A DNA stretch of 64,000 bases from Prunella strophiata (GCA_036583965.1 JAZBQD010000014.1:2336001-2400000), one strand, 5' to 3'. Shown: positions 1-13,300, counted from the stretch's first letter. Notes: generated by a model from the letters alone, not told the origin. Numbers and translations are program-made.

Positions 1-483
1 GCTTGATCTTCATGTTCAGTTTCAAGAGGAGGTTTGGCTGAAGGAGACAGAGCATAACTGTGTGCAGAGTCACAGATGTGCACAGTTGGGCACAGTCTGA
101 GGCTTTCCCAAATTTGCTCTCATTCCTCCCTCCAGTTCATGTGTCCAAATGCTTCTTGAGAGAAGTCTAGCACCAAACATAAGAGGAAATATTTTCCCCT
201 TTCAAGTTTGAACCTCTAAATGTTACTGTTCTCCCTGAGGTCAGCACAAGGTTTTTATTTCCCTGTTCTAAGCAGGATAGAAAATTGCCAGTACCATTTT
301 TTTCCCATCTTCACAGGATTTATCCATGTGCAATCACTGCTGATTGGATTCTCCCTTTTCAGGCACCCAGCTGTGCTGCCTGAATGCTCACCCCAGCCTG
401 CTTGCCAATTTTAAATTCTTTACAGGGTCATGTTTTTATTCAAGTCAACCTGAATTGCACATCACTTCAAATGTTCCACTTCA

Positions 484-510
484 AAACAACAACAACAACA
501 AAAAAAAATC
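484..510 (+). repeat. (AAC)n simple repeat running into an A tract
   Basis: Several AAC trinucleotides in a row pass into nine A residues. The next 60 bases stay A/C-rich and lack G. This is a low-complexity tract with no coding meaning. Confidence 0.7.
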
Positions 511-2026
511 CATTAAAAAACACACAAAAAATCCCCCAAAATCTAAACCCACCCTATCCCCCAAGCCCCAGCCTCAGATTCTCTCAGTCTCTGGGATATC
601 CCTCTGTAGAATGACATGTCTGTCATGGTAAGAGATGAGAACAGGGACCAAGTTTGACCTCTCCTGAGAATTTCAGGTGTTGAGTTGCACTTTTTCTCCT
701 GGAGTATCTCCCCTTTTCTGGCACTTTTTTGGCAGGACTCTTTTTTCAGTCTTCATTTTGGAAGCTTATGGTAACAAATTTCCTCCAACCACCTTCTGCA
801 GAAAATAAAAAAAAAAAAAAGTCTTGTCATATAATGAGTAAAGTTGCAGAATTCTTTGCCCATGTTGAGTGCTCCATTATTCTGTACAGAAGCTTTTTCT
901 GTGTGCATATTTTTTTCTCCATTGAATTGAAAGCTGAGGTACTTTCATGAGCCAACCCTTTTGGAACCCTTGGGTGAATCAAAGTGGATTTTTTGTCTCA
1001 AGAGGACCCCCAAGGTATCCACAGGCTTTTGACTACAAACCAGGGAAACTGCAGCAGTTTTAATTTTGATTGCTGTGGCTCAAGTTGCCACATCTCTCTC
1101 TTGGAAGATTTTCTTCCAAGTTTTTCTCCCCTTACAGTGTTTGAGTGACAGCATGATGTGTTCTGATTAGGCTGCTGAGGCTGCAAGATAACAAATGTAT
1201 GTTTGCATAACTTGTCATTGTTGGGTTGGTTTTTTCTTTTGTCTGAAGGCATGTGACATTTTTGTCAAAATCAACTCTTAAACAGCCTCTGTTAAGAAGG
1301 CTTTGGGGTTCATCAAATGCTAAAACTGATCTTTGAATAATAACATGTGTAAACTTCAATTCAAAGACCTGCTGGAAAGCTGACAAAAAGTTGTCATGGA
1401 AACCACTAACACCTAGATATGGGTGAAAAAAGAAGCTTTCATTCAGAGACCACAATTATTTGCAAAAGAATCTGTAAGTTTCTGAAATATTTTTTCTACT
1501 CAGTTCTGATGGTAGGGCTGCTTTTAATTTTCATAAATGTATGTGTGGATTCACAAACATACACAGATGAGGAATGTTGTGCTTTGTGCTGAGTGAATAA
1601 AAAAAAGTTCTGGAACATGAAATTGCTGAGAATCAATGAGAGATTAAGGGGAGGATTTTGTTGGCCTCTTGTGTTTGATAATAGCTTTTCCATTCTTGAT
1701 AAAATGTGTTTAATTCTTGTTAAACTGAGCACAAGAGAGAAAATGTGCATATGAAATAAATTAATGGGCAAGATGTGGAACAGAGAGAAAGTACCTGACA
1801 AGCCTGGCTAATCAGGAAATAAAATGGCAGCAGAATTCAAGAAGAAAGGAAGGCTGTACTTTAGGTACTCTTATTTTAAGTTTGTCTTACTAAAGCAACT
1901 CAGCAGTTAATTTACATTCTTAGAAAATGTCTAATACATATCTAAATATGGCTTTATACAACAATTTTTTTTTTTTTTAAATTCAGATTTTTAAGTTATC
2001 TAAAGACTGTGCTGGACAACAGTAGG

Positions 2027-2086
2027 TCTGTGTCATTTAGGCAGACTTTTTAAATGTCTGTGTCATTTAGGCAGACTTTTTAAATG
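2027..2086 (+). repeat. Exact 30-bp tandem duplication
   Basis: The 30 bases at 2027-2056 are repeated without a mismatch at 2057-2086, and two further bases also match. The unit holds GTCATTTAGGCAGAC in its middle. Perfect identity in otherwise unique DNA suggests a recent slippage or end-joining duplication, and copy number could vary between individuals. Confidence 0.9.
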
Positions 2087-2735
2087 TCACCTTCTCTACC
2101 TTTACAGAGCTCTTTCCAGGCAGATATTTAAGTGTTACAGTATATTTTGGGATGCACCAAACTGGCAGAAGAGTCACACTACCTTCTCTAAGGCCTATTA
2201 CTGCCACTGTCCCCTCTTCAGTGCAGAGCTTTTAAATGATGCTGTGCTACTTTTCTCACTGATACAGTGGGGCACTGTTTACTGTTCCACTGCTTGCTCT
2301 TGGCTAGGGATCATGATGTAACAGCCTCACATCTTAATTAACCAGAATTCACAATGCAGAGTTGAGGCTGACACTCTGCTTTCGTGTCAGTGCTGGGTGA
2401 CTCAGTGAAAATCCCACTCCAGCAGTGAAAAATCTTAATTGGCAAGATGATCACTCTTGGTTTGGCATGACAGGCCCTGCAGACAGGGCTAATGAATAAA
2501 GATGCAGACCCCCAGGTACGTGGTGAGAGCTGCTGTTGACTCATCTTGGTGATTGCACAGAGAAGCAGGATTTCTTCTGCATTCTGAGCTTCCCAGTGAA
2601 ACCTCAGATTGAGTGGGAATGACACAACTGGGCCAGACCCACCCAGGGCTGTGTGCTTGCTGATGGAGGCAGCAGAGGAGAACCAGGCAAAGTTACAGCT
2701 CCTGAGCCCAAGCTGGTGCCTTGGGGGTGGGAAGC

Positions 2736-3388
2736 TGTCAGAGCTCTCTCAGGAGCTCAGGATGACCCTGATCTGTTTGAGAGTCTCTGTGTCCCAGCCC
2801 AAGAACCAAAGAAGGAGTCAGGAGCCTTCTTGTGCAGTTTCCAAGGGTGTTTATTATTTCTTATCTAACAAATTTTAGATAAGAAATAGCAAATAACAAT
2901 AACAAATTTTCAGCCCAGGTCTGTTCAGCAGGTCAGTCCCAGGCACACTGCCCACCTCTGGGGTGGTGTTGTCTTTTTATACTAAAAACTACCTGTACAT
3001 TATTTACAGTTCTTTTCCAATACCCATCACCCATGTTACACAGTCCAACTCTACTCTAAACCAATCCAAAAGTGCCACCATCACCCAGAAGATGGAGGCT
3101 GTGAAGAAGGAGAAAGAAGGACAGAACATGCCCAAATTCCTCCATCTTGACCCCTGAACCCTCATTCTAGAAAACCCCAAAATTCTACATTTTCACCCTG
3201 TGAGAAACTTATTATTACTCTACTTAATTTCTGTGGCTTGCAACTCTTCATATAAGGTTGGTAATTTTTTCCATGGCGTCAGAATCAAAGGCACAGGGGT
3301 CTTGGGCTCTGTGCCAAGGTCTCTGAGCCCCCTGCCAGGGGCTGGAGCCATGCCAGGGCAGCCCAGAGGGATGTGCTGGGTTCTGACA
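2736..3388 (-). mobile_element. Solo endogenous retrovirus LTR (minus strand)
   Basis: The segment is bounded by TGTCAGA at 2736 and TCTGACA ending at 3388, a 7-bp terminal inverted repeat of the TG...CA kind that defines LTRs. Read on the minus strand it has the order expected of U3-R-U5: a TATA box (TATAAAAAGA, complement at about 2970-2979) and, about 115 bases further on, an AATAAA poly(A) signal (complement near 2850-2855). Its length of 653 bp fits an avian ERV LTR. A second member of the family lies at 6472 onward in the same orientation. No retroviral reading frame is attached, so I read it as a solo LTR left by recombination. The immediate flanks (GAAGC and GAAAT) do not give a clean target-site duplication. 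Assignment to an ERV class is not possible from sequence alone. Confidence 0.8.
2970..2979 (-). promoter_or_regulatory. LTR TATA box
   Basis: Complement of TCTTTTTATA, giving TATAAAAAGA on the minus strand inside the LTR. It lies upstream of the poly(A) signal at about 2850-2855, the usual LTR promoter arrangement. The same box is kept in the second copy near 6690. Whether it is still active is unknown. Confidence 0.55.
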
Positions 3389-4101
3389 GAAATCTGTTTC
3401 TGCCTTGAAATGCTTGAATCAAGGTTTCTGCCTTGAAATGCTGAGGGCCTGCCTTGAGCCTGGGGTAGAAATCACTCTCACAAAAGGTTGCTTGACTGCT
3501 CTGCCTTGTTCTGTTGATGCTGGAGAAAACAAACAAAAGTTTAGTAAGGATTTCAAGCAGACAGCCCACACTATTCTTTTCACATGAATGATTATAGACT
3601 CATGTCTATTTAGCTATTCCTTGCCTTGCCCTTTGGTCCAGTTGCTAACTGAAAACTAATTCATTCCTATTTTTATTAAAGCAAGTGGTGCTGTAATGAC
3701 CAGCAGCAGGCTAAATCCATGGTGGAAGGGAATTACAGCTGGAGCCAGAGGGGTTTAGGAGATCAACATAACATTTTTGGAGGAAGAGAATGATGGTTTA
3801 ATAAAATATGAAGCAGGATTAATGCTTGTAGATGACCTTAAAACACTGACTAGCAAAGAGTGGAGTGGCAATTGCTCATACATGTGTAGCTGTAGCTGGC
3901 TGGTGAGTGCTTGTGTTTAAAAGGGATGATCAAAATGTTATAAAAGGCCCTAAATATGGATTGCCTGTGTTCATATAGTTTAAGGTGAATGTCAGCTTAC
4001 CCCAGAAGCCAACAAAATGAAGCAATTTCTCCCATTCTGTGAAAATGAAATGAATTGGTTTTGAGAATTGAAATTTCTGATAGCAAATTTCACAAATTTC
4101 A

Positions 4102-4140
4102 CAGCACCATAATTACAATTATGGTGTAATTATGGTGCTG
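4102..4140. repeat. Composite palindrome (15-bp arms, 9-bp loop)
   Basis: The arms 4102-4116 (CAGCACCATAATTAC) and 4126-4140 are perfect reverse complements. The 9-base spacer (AATTATGGT) is itself complementary to the inner part of the left arm (ACCATAATT), so two alternative hairpins compete. It could be a MITE scrap or a template-switch product. No transposon ends are recognisable. Confidence 0.85.
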
Positions 4141-4993
4141 AAACAGACTCAGCAGCCTCTTGGGTTGGTGTCATGTTCCTGGAGACTCTCAGCCATGGAC
4201 TGGTGCTGGGCAATGCACTTTGCCTCCAGCAGATTTTTCCAGACCTGTGGGGGCAATAAACGATATTTTTCTCCAAGACCTCACTTGTTAACTTTATAAA
4301 TTCTCATTTTTTTGAAAATAGACTCCAGCAGTCATTTCTCATGTGTCTTGGTCCAGCTGAGGTGTGTAACAGGTCCTTGCCATGGCCTCTTGTACTAACC
4401 TTTTCAATTAATTCCCAGCAACACTGAATAAAACTAATAAGGTAATGCTGAGATGTGCTTGCATCAGCCAGTGCCAACAGCATGGCACTGTAAGAATGGT
4501 TTGAGACTGAATTGCCACTCCCTTTTTCTTATTGTTGAGCCTTAGGCTATGTCCACTGAAATCTCACTTCCATGAGTCTTGATAGATTTAAAAAAAACAC
4601 TATTTAATGCATTTTTAATAACATGGTGGCATATTTTATGATGGTGTTGGTTTAGTTTTGTTAGAAATAAATCCATTTTTATTACACGTTTTAGCACCAG
4701 TGGTACCTAGACTTGTGCTATCAGATATTTCATAATAGCTATGATTTAGCCCTGTAAATGTTTTTATTTCTTGTAGGTATACCAAGTAATCATATGCCCA
4801 TGGCATTAAGGCTTTGTTGTGCTTTAATCCCAAAATGTTTTCCCTAAGTACAGGTTGTTTTGGTGCTAAATTTGCAGTGCAAGGACAGCAGCCTTTGGTG
4901 CTCACTTTGAATGCAGGTTGGGATCTGGTAACACTTGTCTTAGCTTATGTGAGAGATTTTTGACCATCCTTCCAGAAAACTCAGCATCCTTCA

Positions 4994-5236
4994 CAGCTGA
5001 ACTTTGCCTCCACATGAAGAAAATATCCATTTTCTTTATAAAGAAATAAATAATAATAAATAAATATCCATTTTCTTTCTCTCTTGGTGACGGGACTGGA
5101 TGTTAAAGACCCGCTGCAGCTGAACTTTGCCTCCACATGAAGAAAATATCCATTTTCTTTATAAAGAAATAAATAATAACTATCCATTTTCTTTCTCTCT
5201 TGGTGAAGGGACTAGATGTTAAAGACCTGCTGCAGC
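4994..5236 (+). repeat. Two-copy tandem duplication of about 120 bp
   Basis: A unit beginning CAGCTGAACTTTGCCTCC occurs at 4994 and again at 5117, followed by the same CTGCAGC boundary near 5230. The first copy is 123 bp and the second 116 bp. Most of the difference lies in an AAT/AAATA stretch in the middle, and a few substitutions separate the copies. The unit start CTGCAGC matches the end, so the duplication probably formed between short direct repeats. Confidence 0.9.
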
Positions 5237-6471
5237 AGTGCCCTGAAGGACTTGTTCAAGTTTCAGCTGACAGGCAGTCCTTTTGAAATCTGAAGATTAA
5301 ACCAGTGGACTGAGTAGCAGAGTCCCATTGACTTCAGTGAGCCAGGATTCAATCTCATTTCCTAATTAAATGGTCCTGTTCTTCAGCAGAAGCATTAGGA
5401 AGATAAATGTTCAGTAATTGCTTTGAGTAGTTTCCAGTGAAATCTATTTGCTCAGGGTAACACAGTTCACATTTCAGTGCAATAACTACTTTTGTGGTTT
5501 CAAACTGTGCAAGAGGTGAATATGGAGGTGAGGAAGTACAGTTGTGGACTTTTCTCTCAAGGTAATGATTTTGGGCTCCCTTGTTGGGGTGAATAATTTC
5601 CTTCATTGGCTCACTTTCCTGTCTCAGACTGTTGAAATCGAAGGTGGCAAAAGGCATTTAAAATAATTCTGCAAAATCAGCTCTTAAACTAGCATTTTAG
5701 TATTTTCTATTCAGGCCTAAATATTTAGAAGATAAAAGCCTGGGGAAGAAAGATCTGTCTCTTGTGAACCATTTCACCATTATTCCTTTTGATCTAATTG
5801 GCCTATAGAAAACCTCCTCTATATTTTCCATTAAGAGGAAGAAAAAGGACTTTATTTTTTCTGCTTCAGGGAGAAAAAAATATGATTTGGCAGCCTCTCT
5901 TCAAATAAATAGGTGTATTTACTACTTTCACACTGGAAAATTATTTTATGTTTGCAAAATGAATCCCAAAGATTTGAACTGTTTTTCTGAATGGGATGAA
6001 TTGTGTGTTTTAAATAAAAAAAAAAACAGAATAAAAAACTAAAACCAAGAGTTGCCTGAACAAGTCCCACTGCCACAAAAGAAAGGTCACATTGTCACTG
6101 AGATGTGGGTCACAGCAGGCTATGCTTCATATGTTTAATTGAATCTTTTTATGAATGGCACACTTTCATGCATTTCTTATTGAAGGAAACGTAGTGTTTT
6201 CATTTATTAGGAGGTAGGAGCAAGGCTGTACTAAAGAGATTAAAGGGGGTGATTTATTCACCACCAGCTGCCAGTGCTTCTGACCTGTGAGATGATACCT
6301 TGGGAGAGGGATTGCTGAGGGCAGGACAGCTGGGGTTCATCTCATGTCCTGAGGGAATATCTCCTCCAGGACACGCTCTCCTGCTCCACAGACATCTGCA
6401 CCCAAAGGCCAGCTGGGGGCTGGCAGTGCCATTTGAACCCTCTCTCTGGTAAAATAGAAGGTGGGGTTCTC

Positions 6472-7392
6472 TGTCAGAGGTCTCTCAGGAGCTCAGGATG
6501 ACCCAAGATGTGTTAGAAAGTCTCTGTTTCCCAGCCCAAGAATTGAAGAAGGAGTCAGGACTCTTCATTTGCAGTCTCCAAGGTGGTTTATTTTTCCTTA
6601 TCTAACAAATTCTTTTCCTGACCTGCTGAGGTTTGTTCAGCAGGTCAGTCTGAGGCACACTGCCCATCCTTAGGGCACTGTTATCTTTTTATACTAAAAA
6701 CTATGTGCACTTTATTTATTTTCCAATACCTATCACCTGTGTTACACAGTCCAACTCTACTCTAAGCCAATCCAAAAGTGCCACCATCACCCAGAAGATG
6801 GAGGCTGAGAAGAAGGAGAAAGAAGGACAGAACACACCCAAATTCCTCCATCTTGACCCCTGAACCCTCATTCTAAAAAACCCCAAAATTCTACATTTTC
6901 ACTCTGTGATAAACTAACTCTTACTCTACTTAATTTTTGTGGCTTGCAACTCCTCATATAGGGTTGGTAATTTTTTCCATGGAGTGAAATCAAAGGCACA
7001 GGGGTCTTGGGCTCTGTGCCAAGGTCTCTGAGCCCCCTGCCAGGGGCTGGAGCCACCCAGGGCAGCCAGAGGGATGTGCTGGGCTTTCCTTTTCCATGTC
7101 CACACAAAGCAAGGGAGCACAGCACAGAGAAGTGGAGGTCAGGGCTGTGTTCCACCCAGAACTCCATGGCCAAGCAGAGCTGCTGCCTGCGAGCAGCTCC
7201 CACGGGGACCCACCCCGGGCATCCCACATTGCAGTGCCTTCCCACTGGGAACTCAGTGGGGTTTTACAGCTCCCTTGGGCCCAGAGGGAAGGCAAGGCCC
7301 CAGCAAGGCTGGCAAAGATGCAAAAGCAGTGCACTGATGGTTTTTACCTCTACATGCTAGGACAATGGTGCTGGCTGCTGGCTGTGCTGACA
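6472..7392 (-). mobile_element. Second LTR of the same family (outer end uncertain)
   Basis: From TGTCAGA at 6472 to about 7083 this is homologous to the LTR at 2736-3388, with the same order: the poly(A) signal complement near 6589, the TATA complement near 6690, then the CATTTTCA and GGCTTGCAACTC blocks. Beyond 7083 the two part: the first LTR ends within a few bases, while this one runs on into about 300 bp of GC-rich sequence. A TGACA at 7388-7392 would give the matching TGTCAG...CTGACA ends and a 921-bp LTR. On that reading the first copy is a version with a deletion in U3. Homology is secure to about 7083; the end at 7392 is inference. No retroviral genes are attached. Confidence 0.7.
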
Positions 7393-10300
7393 CGCAGTTG
7401 TGCGGGCATGCCTTCAGCTGATTTAGATTATTCCCTGTGGTGGTAGAGCAACTTCCTAAAAGGAAATAGCATCTGATTTGGACAGATGTCTGTCATTGTA
7501 ATTAGAAGTTTTCAAGTGGTTAATGACAGCAGAAATGGTCAGAATCAAAATATTTAGGCTGCCTCCCATGTGTGTTCTAAATCAGGCCGAGCCATTGCAG
7601 GGAAATGTGAAATAAATAAGCACACCCTCCCTGGGGGCTGCTGCACACACAGATAGGAGACCATTCTTGTTAGGGGAAAGGAAACTGTGTTTGGTAAATC
7701 CAGAAACTGAATCCATACAAAATTAAAGCAGAAAATGCATGTATCCCCCTTTGTAACTTTAGCATGAGTCCACTGTTTCTTTTCCAGTTACATCCAGAAC
7801 TGGGCCACAGTTTCCACCCTGCACTCCTGATTTGAAACAATAACAACCACAGAAGGGTTTTACAAAGTTCAGGTGTTTGGTTTTAAGATCTCAGCTCTGC
7901 TCCTTTCTTGTTTTATCCCTCTCCACAAGGTTCTCAGCTGCTGTTACTTCTCATCATGGAATGATCTCTTCTGTGTCTTGCAGGGGAAGCACAATCTCTG
8001 TTGTCTCTGTTAGCCAAGTCTCCAGCAGGAAGAGGGAAGAATATTTCCAGAGGCTCTGGAGCAGATTCATTTTTTCTGGAGTATTTTCTTCTCCCCAAAC
8101 ATCATTCAAGGCAAGCACTTTTCCCTCTCCAAGCCCCTCTCATTACCCAGGACTCCTTTTCAATACTAGATTCATATTAGTCAGTGTTTGTGCAACTTTC
8201 CAAGTGTTACAGGAGAAGGGAGAGTTCTTTGCCAGCTATAAATCTGGGATGTGGACACACATGATGGTAATAGCCCATCACATCAGCTAATTAGTAGGTG
8301 ATTACTTTAACGTGGAAGGAAAACAAACTACAAAAACATTTTTGTATTCCCCTCGTTCTCACCATGCACTAAACCTGACCTAAGTTACTTGCATTTATTT
8401 TTTTTTTCAGTTTTACTCTGAGATTTTAGGAGGGTTTCATCCTGGGCTTGCTAAGTCTGCTTTATTGTTTTTCCATATCTTATTTCAAAATGTGACCTGA
8501 CACAGGATTCAGTTCACCAGTTAATGATTAAAAACCAGGCTTCTCTCCAGCCATAAATACACAAGTTCTCTCAATGAGGTTTATTCTGATCTCCCTTATA
8601 GGAGAATTGTTTATGCAAGCTCCTCTAGCCTTGATACAGAATTCAGATTGCCTGCAATTACCTGAAAAGTTTGAATTAACACAGTAAAAACCTTTTTCAC
8701 TTCGACAAGTGAATTTTTTTTTTGAGTTCAGGGTTACTCCTCAGCCCCACCTACACAAGGCTGAATGATTTTGGTGTTTCATGTCCTGCTTTCTCATCAC
8801 ATCTTCTTCAAAGCTCAAGCAGCACTGGCTCCTGGCTGAAATGTGGCTTGCAACAGGTAACAAATCTCCCCAGTTACAGAGTTTCTACAGGAAAAGTTAT
8901 TTCCTGTGTACTCATCCCTTGAAAATTTGATATCTCCATGTTTGTGACAGAGCAAGGGGCTTGGGTTTCTTTTTTCCCTATTGGAGTTGAGCAATGGAAT
9001 TTTCTGTTTTGATGAAAAGGCAGAGGTTTTGAAACTGCACCTGCATGCAGCTGAAGTTACTGTCTGTTTTTGAACAGTTCTTCCTGCAGCCAACTCCCAG
9101 CCAGCTCTGGCTCCTGTTTCATTCAGGACTTGAACACCCCAGCCCTAATTATCCAGTTCCTTACATTTCATCCAGGCATTTACAGCTGTCAGAGGTGGGT
9201 TTAACAGGCTTTGCAGCTCTCTTTCTATGCTTTTCTTTGTACTTTTCCCAATATAAATAACACTAGAGCAGTAAAAGCAACAGAATAAATGCCTAGGAGA
9301 GGTGGCATGCAGCAGGAAACCAAGGTGTGATTCATTTCTCAAAATCAGGATCTATTCAATCCATTGCCTATCTGGTTTCTAGGTTCTGTTCACTTGATAA
9401 GGGAACAAAGTATACTGGAAGATGTTTGAAAATGCATTCCAGAGAGGGAAAATCAAGGATTGTACCTGCTGACAGGTGGTTTGGTGTGCTGACACCCATG
9501 GTGTGTACCGTGCGCCAGGAGTTGTGATGAGTTTGGCCAAAAGCTTGAATGCCAGGAGGGAATGGCAGCACAGCCTGAGTTCTGCAGCCAGCTGAGCTCA
9601 GCTGATCAGGCTGGTGCAGGAGAGCACTTACCCTCCCCTCTCTGTCCTCAGGTGCTCTGAAATCTAAGCAAGGTTTTCTGGCATCTTAGAGAGCTCATGC
9701 TCTGGTTCTCCACAACGTGAAAATCGAGCAGAGCACGTAAAGTTAAAATAATTAGAGACTCCTTAGCAGCAAGTTGTGGCTCTTGGCATAACTATTAGTG
9801 GAGAATATGTGGCCAGACTGCTGCCATGGCTGGCTGCTGATACATTTCCAGAGCTGTTCCTGGGGGCTTAGGCAGTTGGCATACTCTTAAAACAAGTTAT
9901 TTGTGACAGGGAATTGTCTGGGCAGTCATGTCTCCCTCAGGTTCTCACACTCTCAGTGCAGCTGAAGTGATAAAATTAGCATTTTAAATGAGGCAGTGCT
10001 TCAACAATATTATTTTGGTTAAGATGACCCTGAGGGAGATCAGTTTATGTTTTATGCACTCATGACAGCTTGCCCCACCTGAAAGGCTGAGCTCTGCAGT
10101 TGTGAAGGCTTCTGATGGAGTTCAGGGACCTCTTCAAACAGAAGTGGGCTATGGCAATTTAATCTTGAAATTAATAAAATTTGAATAAGCAGTGTCAAGG
10201 ACTGCCCTGCTCAGGGGAAAGGTGAACTCTCCAGGTCATCCTAACACAGCAGAAATAATTCAGTGCCACAACTGGCACCCAGAAGTGCAGCAGCAGAGAT

Positions 10301-13300
10301 AAGGTACCTCAAATTCTCTGATCCAGGAATCTGATGGGAGTGCCTAGAACCCTGCCCTGTATAAAACAGAGTTCTGCAAGAACCACTTGCTTTTTTCCTC
10401 AGTGGCAGCTGATAGAACTGCAGGCCATGCCCCAGCCCATCTGTGTGCTCTGAGGATGAAGTCCATGTTTGTGGCATCCACAGCAAGACAATGCTAAAAT
10501 AAAACTTTAACAAGGTAATCTAGCTGCAAGCTGAACTGGGAGGAGCTGATGTACACCTGCATTGCTTTAAGGGAGTAGGGTAGGTCTGAGCCAAAGGGGT
10601 GTGTTTGGGGTCTTGGCACTTTTAGGAGGGACAGTATGACATGAGCACCACCTTCTTCTTGACCCCAAAGCAAGCTGAGTAGCCAGCTGAAAGTTTTAAG
10701 GTGTCTGAATGTCCCAGCTGGTCAGTAGATGAATGGCTGTGGAAGGGAAGATGAGACCTGTTCATGCCTCATTAGAGCCCTGCCAGCTGTGCCTGCATGG
10801 CTGAGCTCTTGTGAGACCCAGGAACATCTGGTCCCCATCAAGCTGGGAGCTCTTGGCTGATGAGGAGCATGCACTGCTCGTGTGTCTGCGAGGCAGATGG
10901 CAAGATGTGATGGTAGAAAAGTTCCTCTGGGAGCCCCTGGTTAAGGGAAGTGTGTCAGAGTTGGTTTCTGAGCACTGCAGGCCATGCTAGCTGCAGGAAC
11001 TTTCTGCCCAGTAAATTGTTTCCTGAGGCAAACTGTGTCTGAACAAAATAGACTTTTTTTGAGGTAGCTTGTCTTCATCCTGCCTTGATGAGATGGCTGG
11101 CATGGAGATCCACAGAAATGGCTCTGATGTTATTTTCTGCAAGGTATAATTGGGACTGAAACACTGACCCTGGAACAGGGAACCCTAGCCCTTTTTCCAG
11201 CTTGTTCAGGAAAGTGGTTGTGATTAAAATAATGAATGAAGGAAAAGAGCTTGGACTTCCACTGTGGTAATGTTCTGTGTTTCACCAGAGCCATTAATGC
11301 ATTGAGCCTCAAATCCTGTCACTGCTGGATTGCAAACAGCAAACCTTTCACTGGCTGCAGGCAGTCCTGGGTCCCTGGAGCTTTGATAAGCAAAGACTAA
11401 AAGTTCAACACCTGGGGAAAGAAGCCCAGATTCCTTTTCTGGTGAAAAATAGCAATGAGGTAGCATTGTTCCTGTGTTTGCCCCAGATGGTGGAAGTCAC
11501 ACAATATTCCCCTTGCACAGCATCACTGTGCCTGTCTGTCCTCTCAGCCTGACTCTTGCAGCTGCCTGGCCCAAATCCCAGCCCTGCAGCAGGAGCAGAA
11601 TGCTGCAGTCTGCCCTCTGTGTGTGTGTCAGGACCCATGAACATCAGCCTCCTTCTCTAGCAATTGTGTTGGCTCCCATCTGCTTTAGAATCCAGCTCCC
11701 CTGCTCTGTTTGAAACTCTCTCTGACATTCTGGATGTTAGCACAAAGATGCTGCTCAGCCTGCTCTTGAAAACAAAATGCAAAGAGAGGAAAGAATTTTG
11801 TTGAAATATATTAGTGAATGTTACAAGCTGGAACTTGTTTCAGCCCCTGTGTTCTCCATGCATCTGACAAAAACAGTGCCTGGCTTATCTGTTACAGAAA
11901 AGCCCTGTGATCAAAATGTATTTCAGCTGCTGGAAACCACTGTAATTTTCCTACTGCTCCCTATTTCCAGCAGGAGAATGAATCCTAATTAATTTCTGTT
12001 AGGTACTTACTGTGATTGCTCAGCTTTCTCAAGGGAAGATCGAGGTCAAGAATCAGAGTTTGTGGAAGGATTTGCTTTTTTTGAGATGCTTTCCAAAGGT
12101 TTTCATTGCACCTGGAATTTGTCAGCCATATCCTCTTGGGCTGTGTGGAGAGAGCATTATGCATGAACTTTTGGAGCTAGTGAAGGAGGATGCTCCAGGA
12201 TTAGAGTCTTAAGCAGTCCCACAGGCTTTTCTTCCTGTTCCCTTTTCCCTTCAGACCCCTCCCAGGTCTGACCTGCATTTCTGTGGCAGAGATGTTGGTT
12301 TGCAGATAGGCAATGACAACTTTGTGTAGTTAAAATGTGAGTGTCTTCTGAGACAAAATTCACAGCTTTACCCCAGCCAGGTGAGATTAAAACTCTACAG
12401 CTCAACTAAACTTAAAAATATTTATAACTTTCTCCTTTTGGCCCAGAGAACATCTTATCTAAAACAGATGAGAGCTTATCCTTGTCTTTAGATTTTGTTA
12501 TTCCTGAATTTTATGCTTATAAATGAGCTATCAGAATTTAATGAAATGAACCCCTTTTTAATCTATCCTGCAGAGTGGTAAGAAATAAAACTTCCCACTA
12601 GTCTTATTCAATGAATAGAGAAGCAGCAATGCTCCTAACACACTGAAGTGAGTTTAAAGTGGGGGTTTTGGTTATGATCTTTGGTTTTCCTTTATTTTCT
12701 TTTCCTTTCAATGACAATGGAGTGTTTAAATCTTGGACTGCTTGGAAAACCGAATTTTTACTTCTTATTTGGCATAGAATCCAAACAGGGGGTAACTCTG
12801 TCAGAGTCTGGAGGTGGATAAAACATTTCCCAGATTCTATAGAGAGCTTGAACTTGGGATTCTGATTTCATTTATTCCAAGGAAAAAAGCAAGGCAAGAA
12901 GTTATTTGTATAGAAATATTGTAGATGTATTAAAGTATTTGTATGGCTCTCATCACTAGTTTCTGAGTGAATAGGTTTGGATCTGAATTTCAGCTGCAGT
13001 CAAGAGTCTGGATCAAGGCTTTAATTTAGGGCCATCTTTCATTCTAAATGGCTTCTGTGGGTTTATGACCCTGCTTGGTTTTCTTTTTGTTGGAAACTTA
13101 ATACATTTCAGACACTTTAGGCAGCACAATGATAATAATTGGCAAAATATAGCAGAGTTGTTTGCAGATAATGAACTTGTGGACATCATGGGAAGCTGAC
13201 ACCTGTGATTGTCAGCCTTGACCTCCAACCATTTTTTGCTTTAAGCAAAATCTTTGTGAAAGCTTTGCCTAGTCAAAGATCTCTGAGGAAAGGCCAAAAC

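Larger units (their letters stand above)
1..2735. other. Non-coding unique DNA, no gene seen
   Basis: A/T-rich unique sequence without a recognisable exon, RNA gene or mobile element. Short open frames on both strands stay below about 110 codons, overlap one another and show no family motif. Small features inside it are an AAC/A-rich stretch near 484-510, an A run near 807-821, a T run near 1964-1978 and the 30-bp tandem duplication at 2027-2086. It could be intronic or intergenic; the sequence alone does not decide. Confidence 0.6.
3389..6471. other. Unique DNA between two LTRs, no gene seen
   Basis: About 3.1 kb between two LTRs of the same family and orientation. No retroviral gene, primer-binding site or long frame is visible, so it is not an obvious provirus interior. 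It contains a 19-bp direct repeat with 28-bp spacing (3396-3414 and 3424-3442), the palindrome at 4102-4140 and the tandem duplication at 4994-5236. No exon or RNA gene can be supported. Confidence 0.55.

Noticed and set aside
2736..7392. One provirus with two LTRs and an interior of 3.1 kb
   Set aside because: The LTRs differ clearly in sequence and in outer-end structure, and the region between has no retroviral gene trace. Independent solo LTRs fit better.
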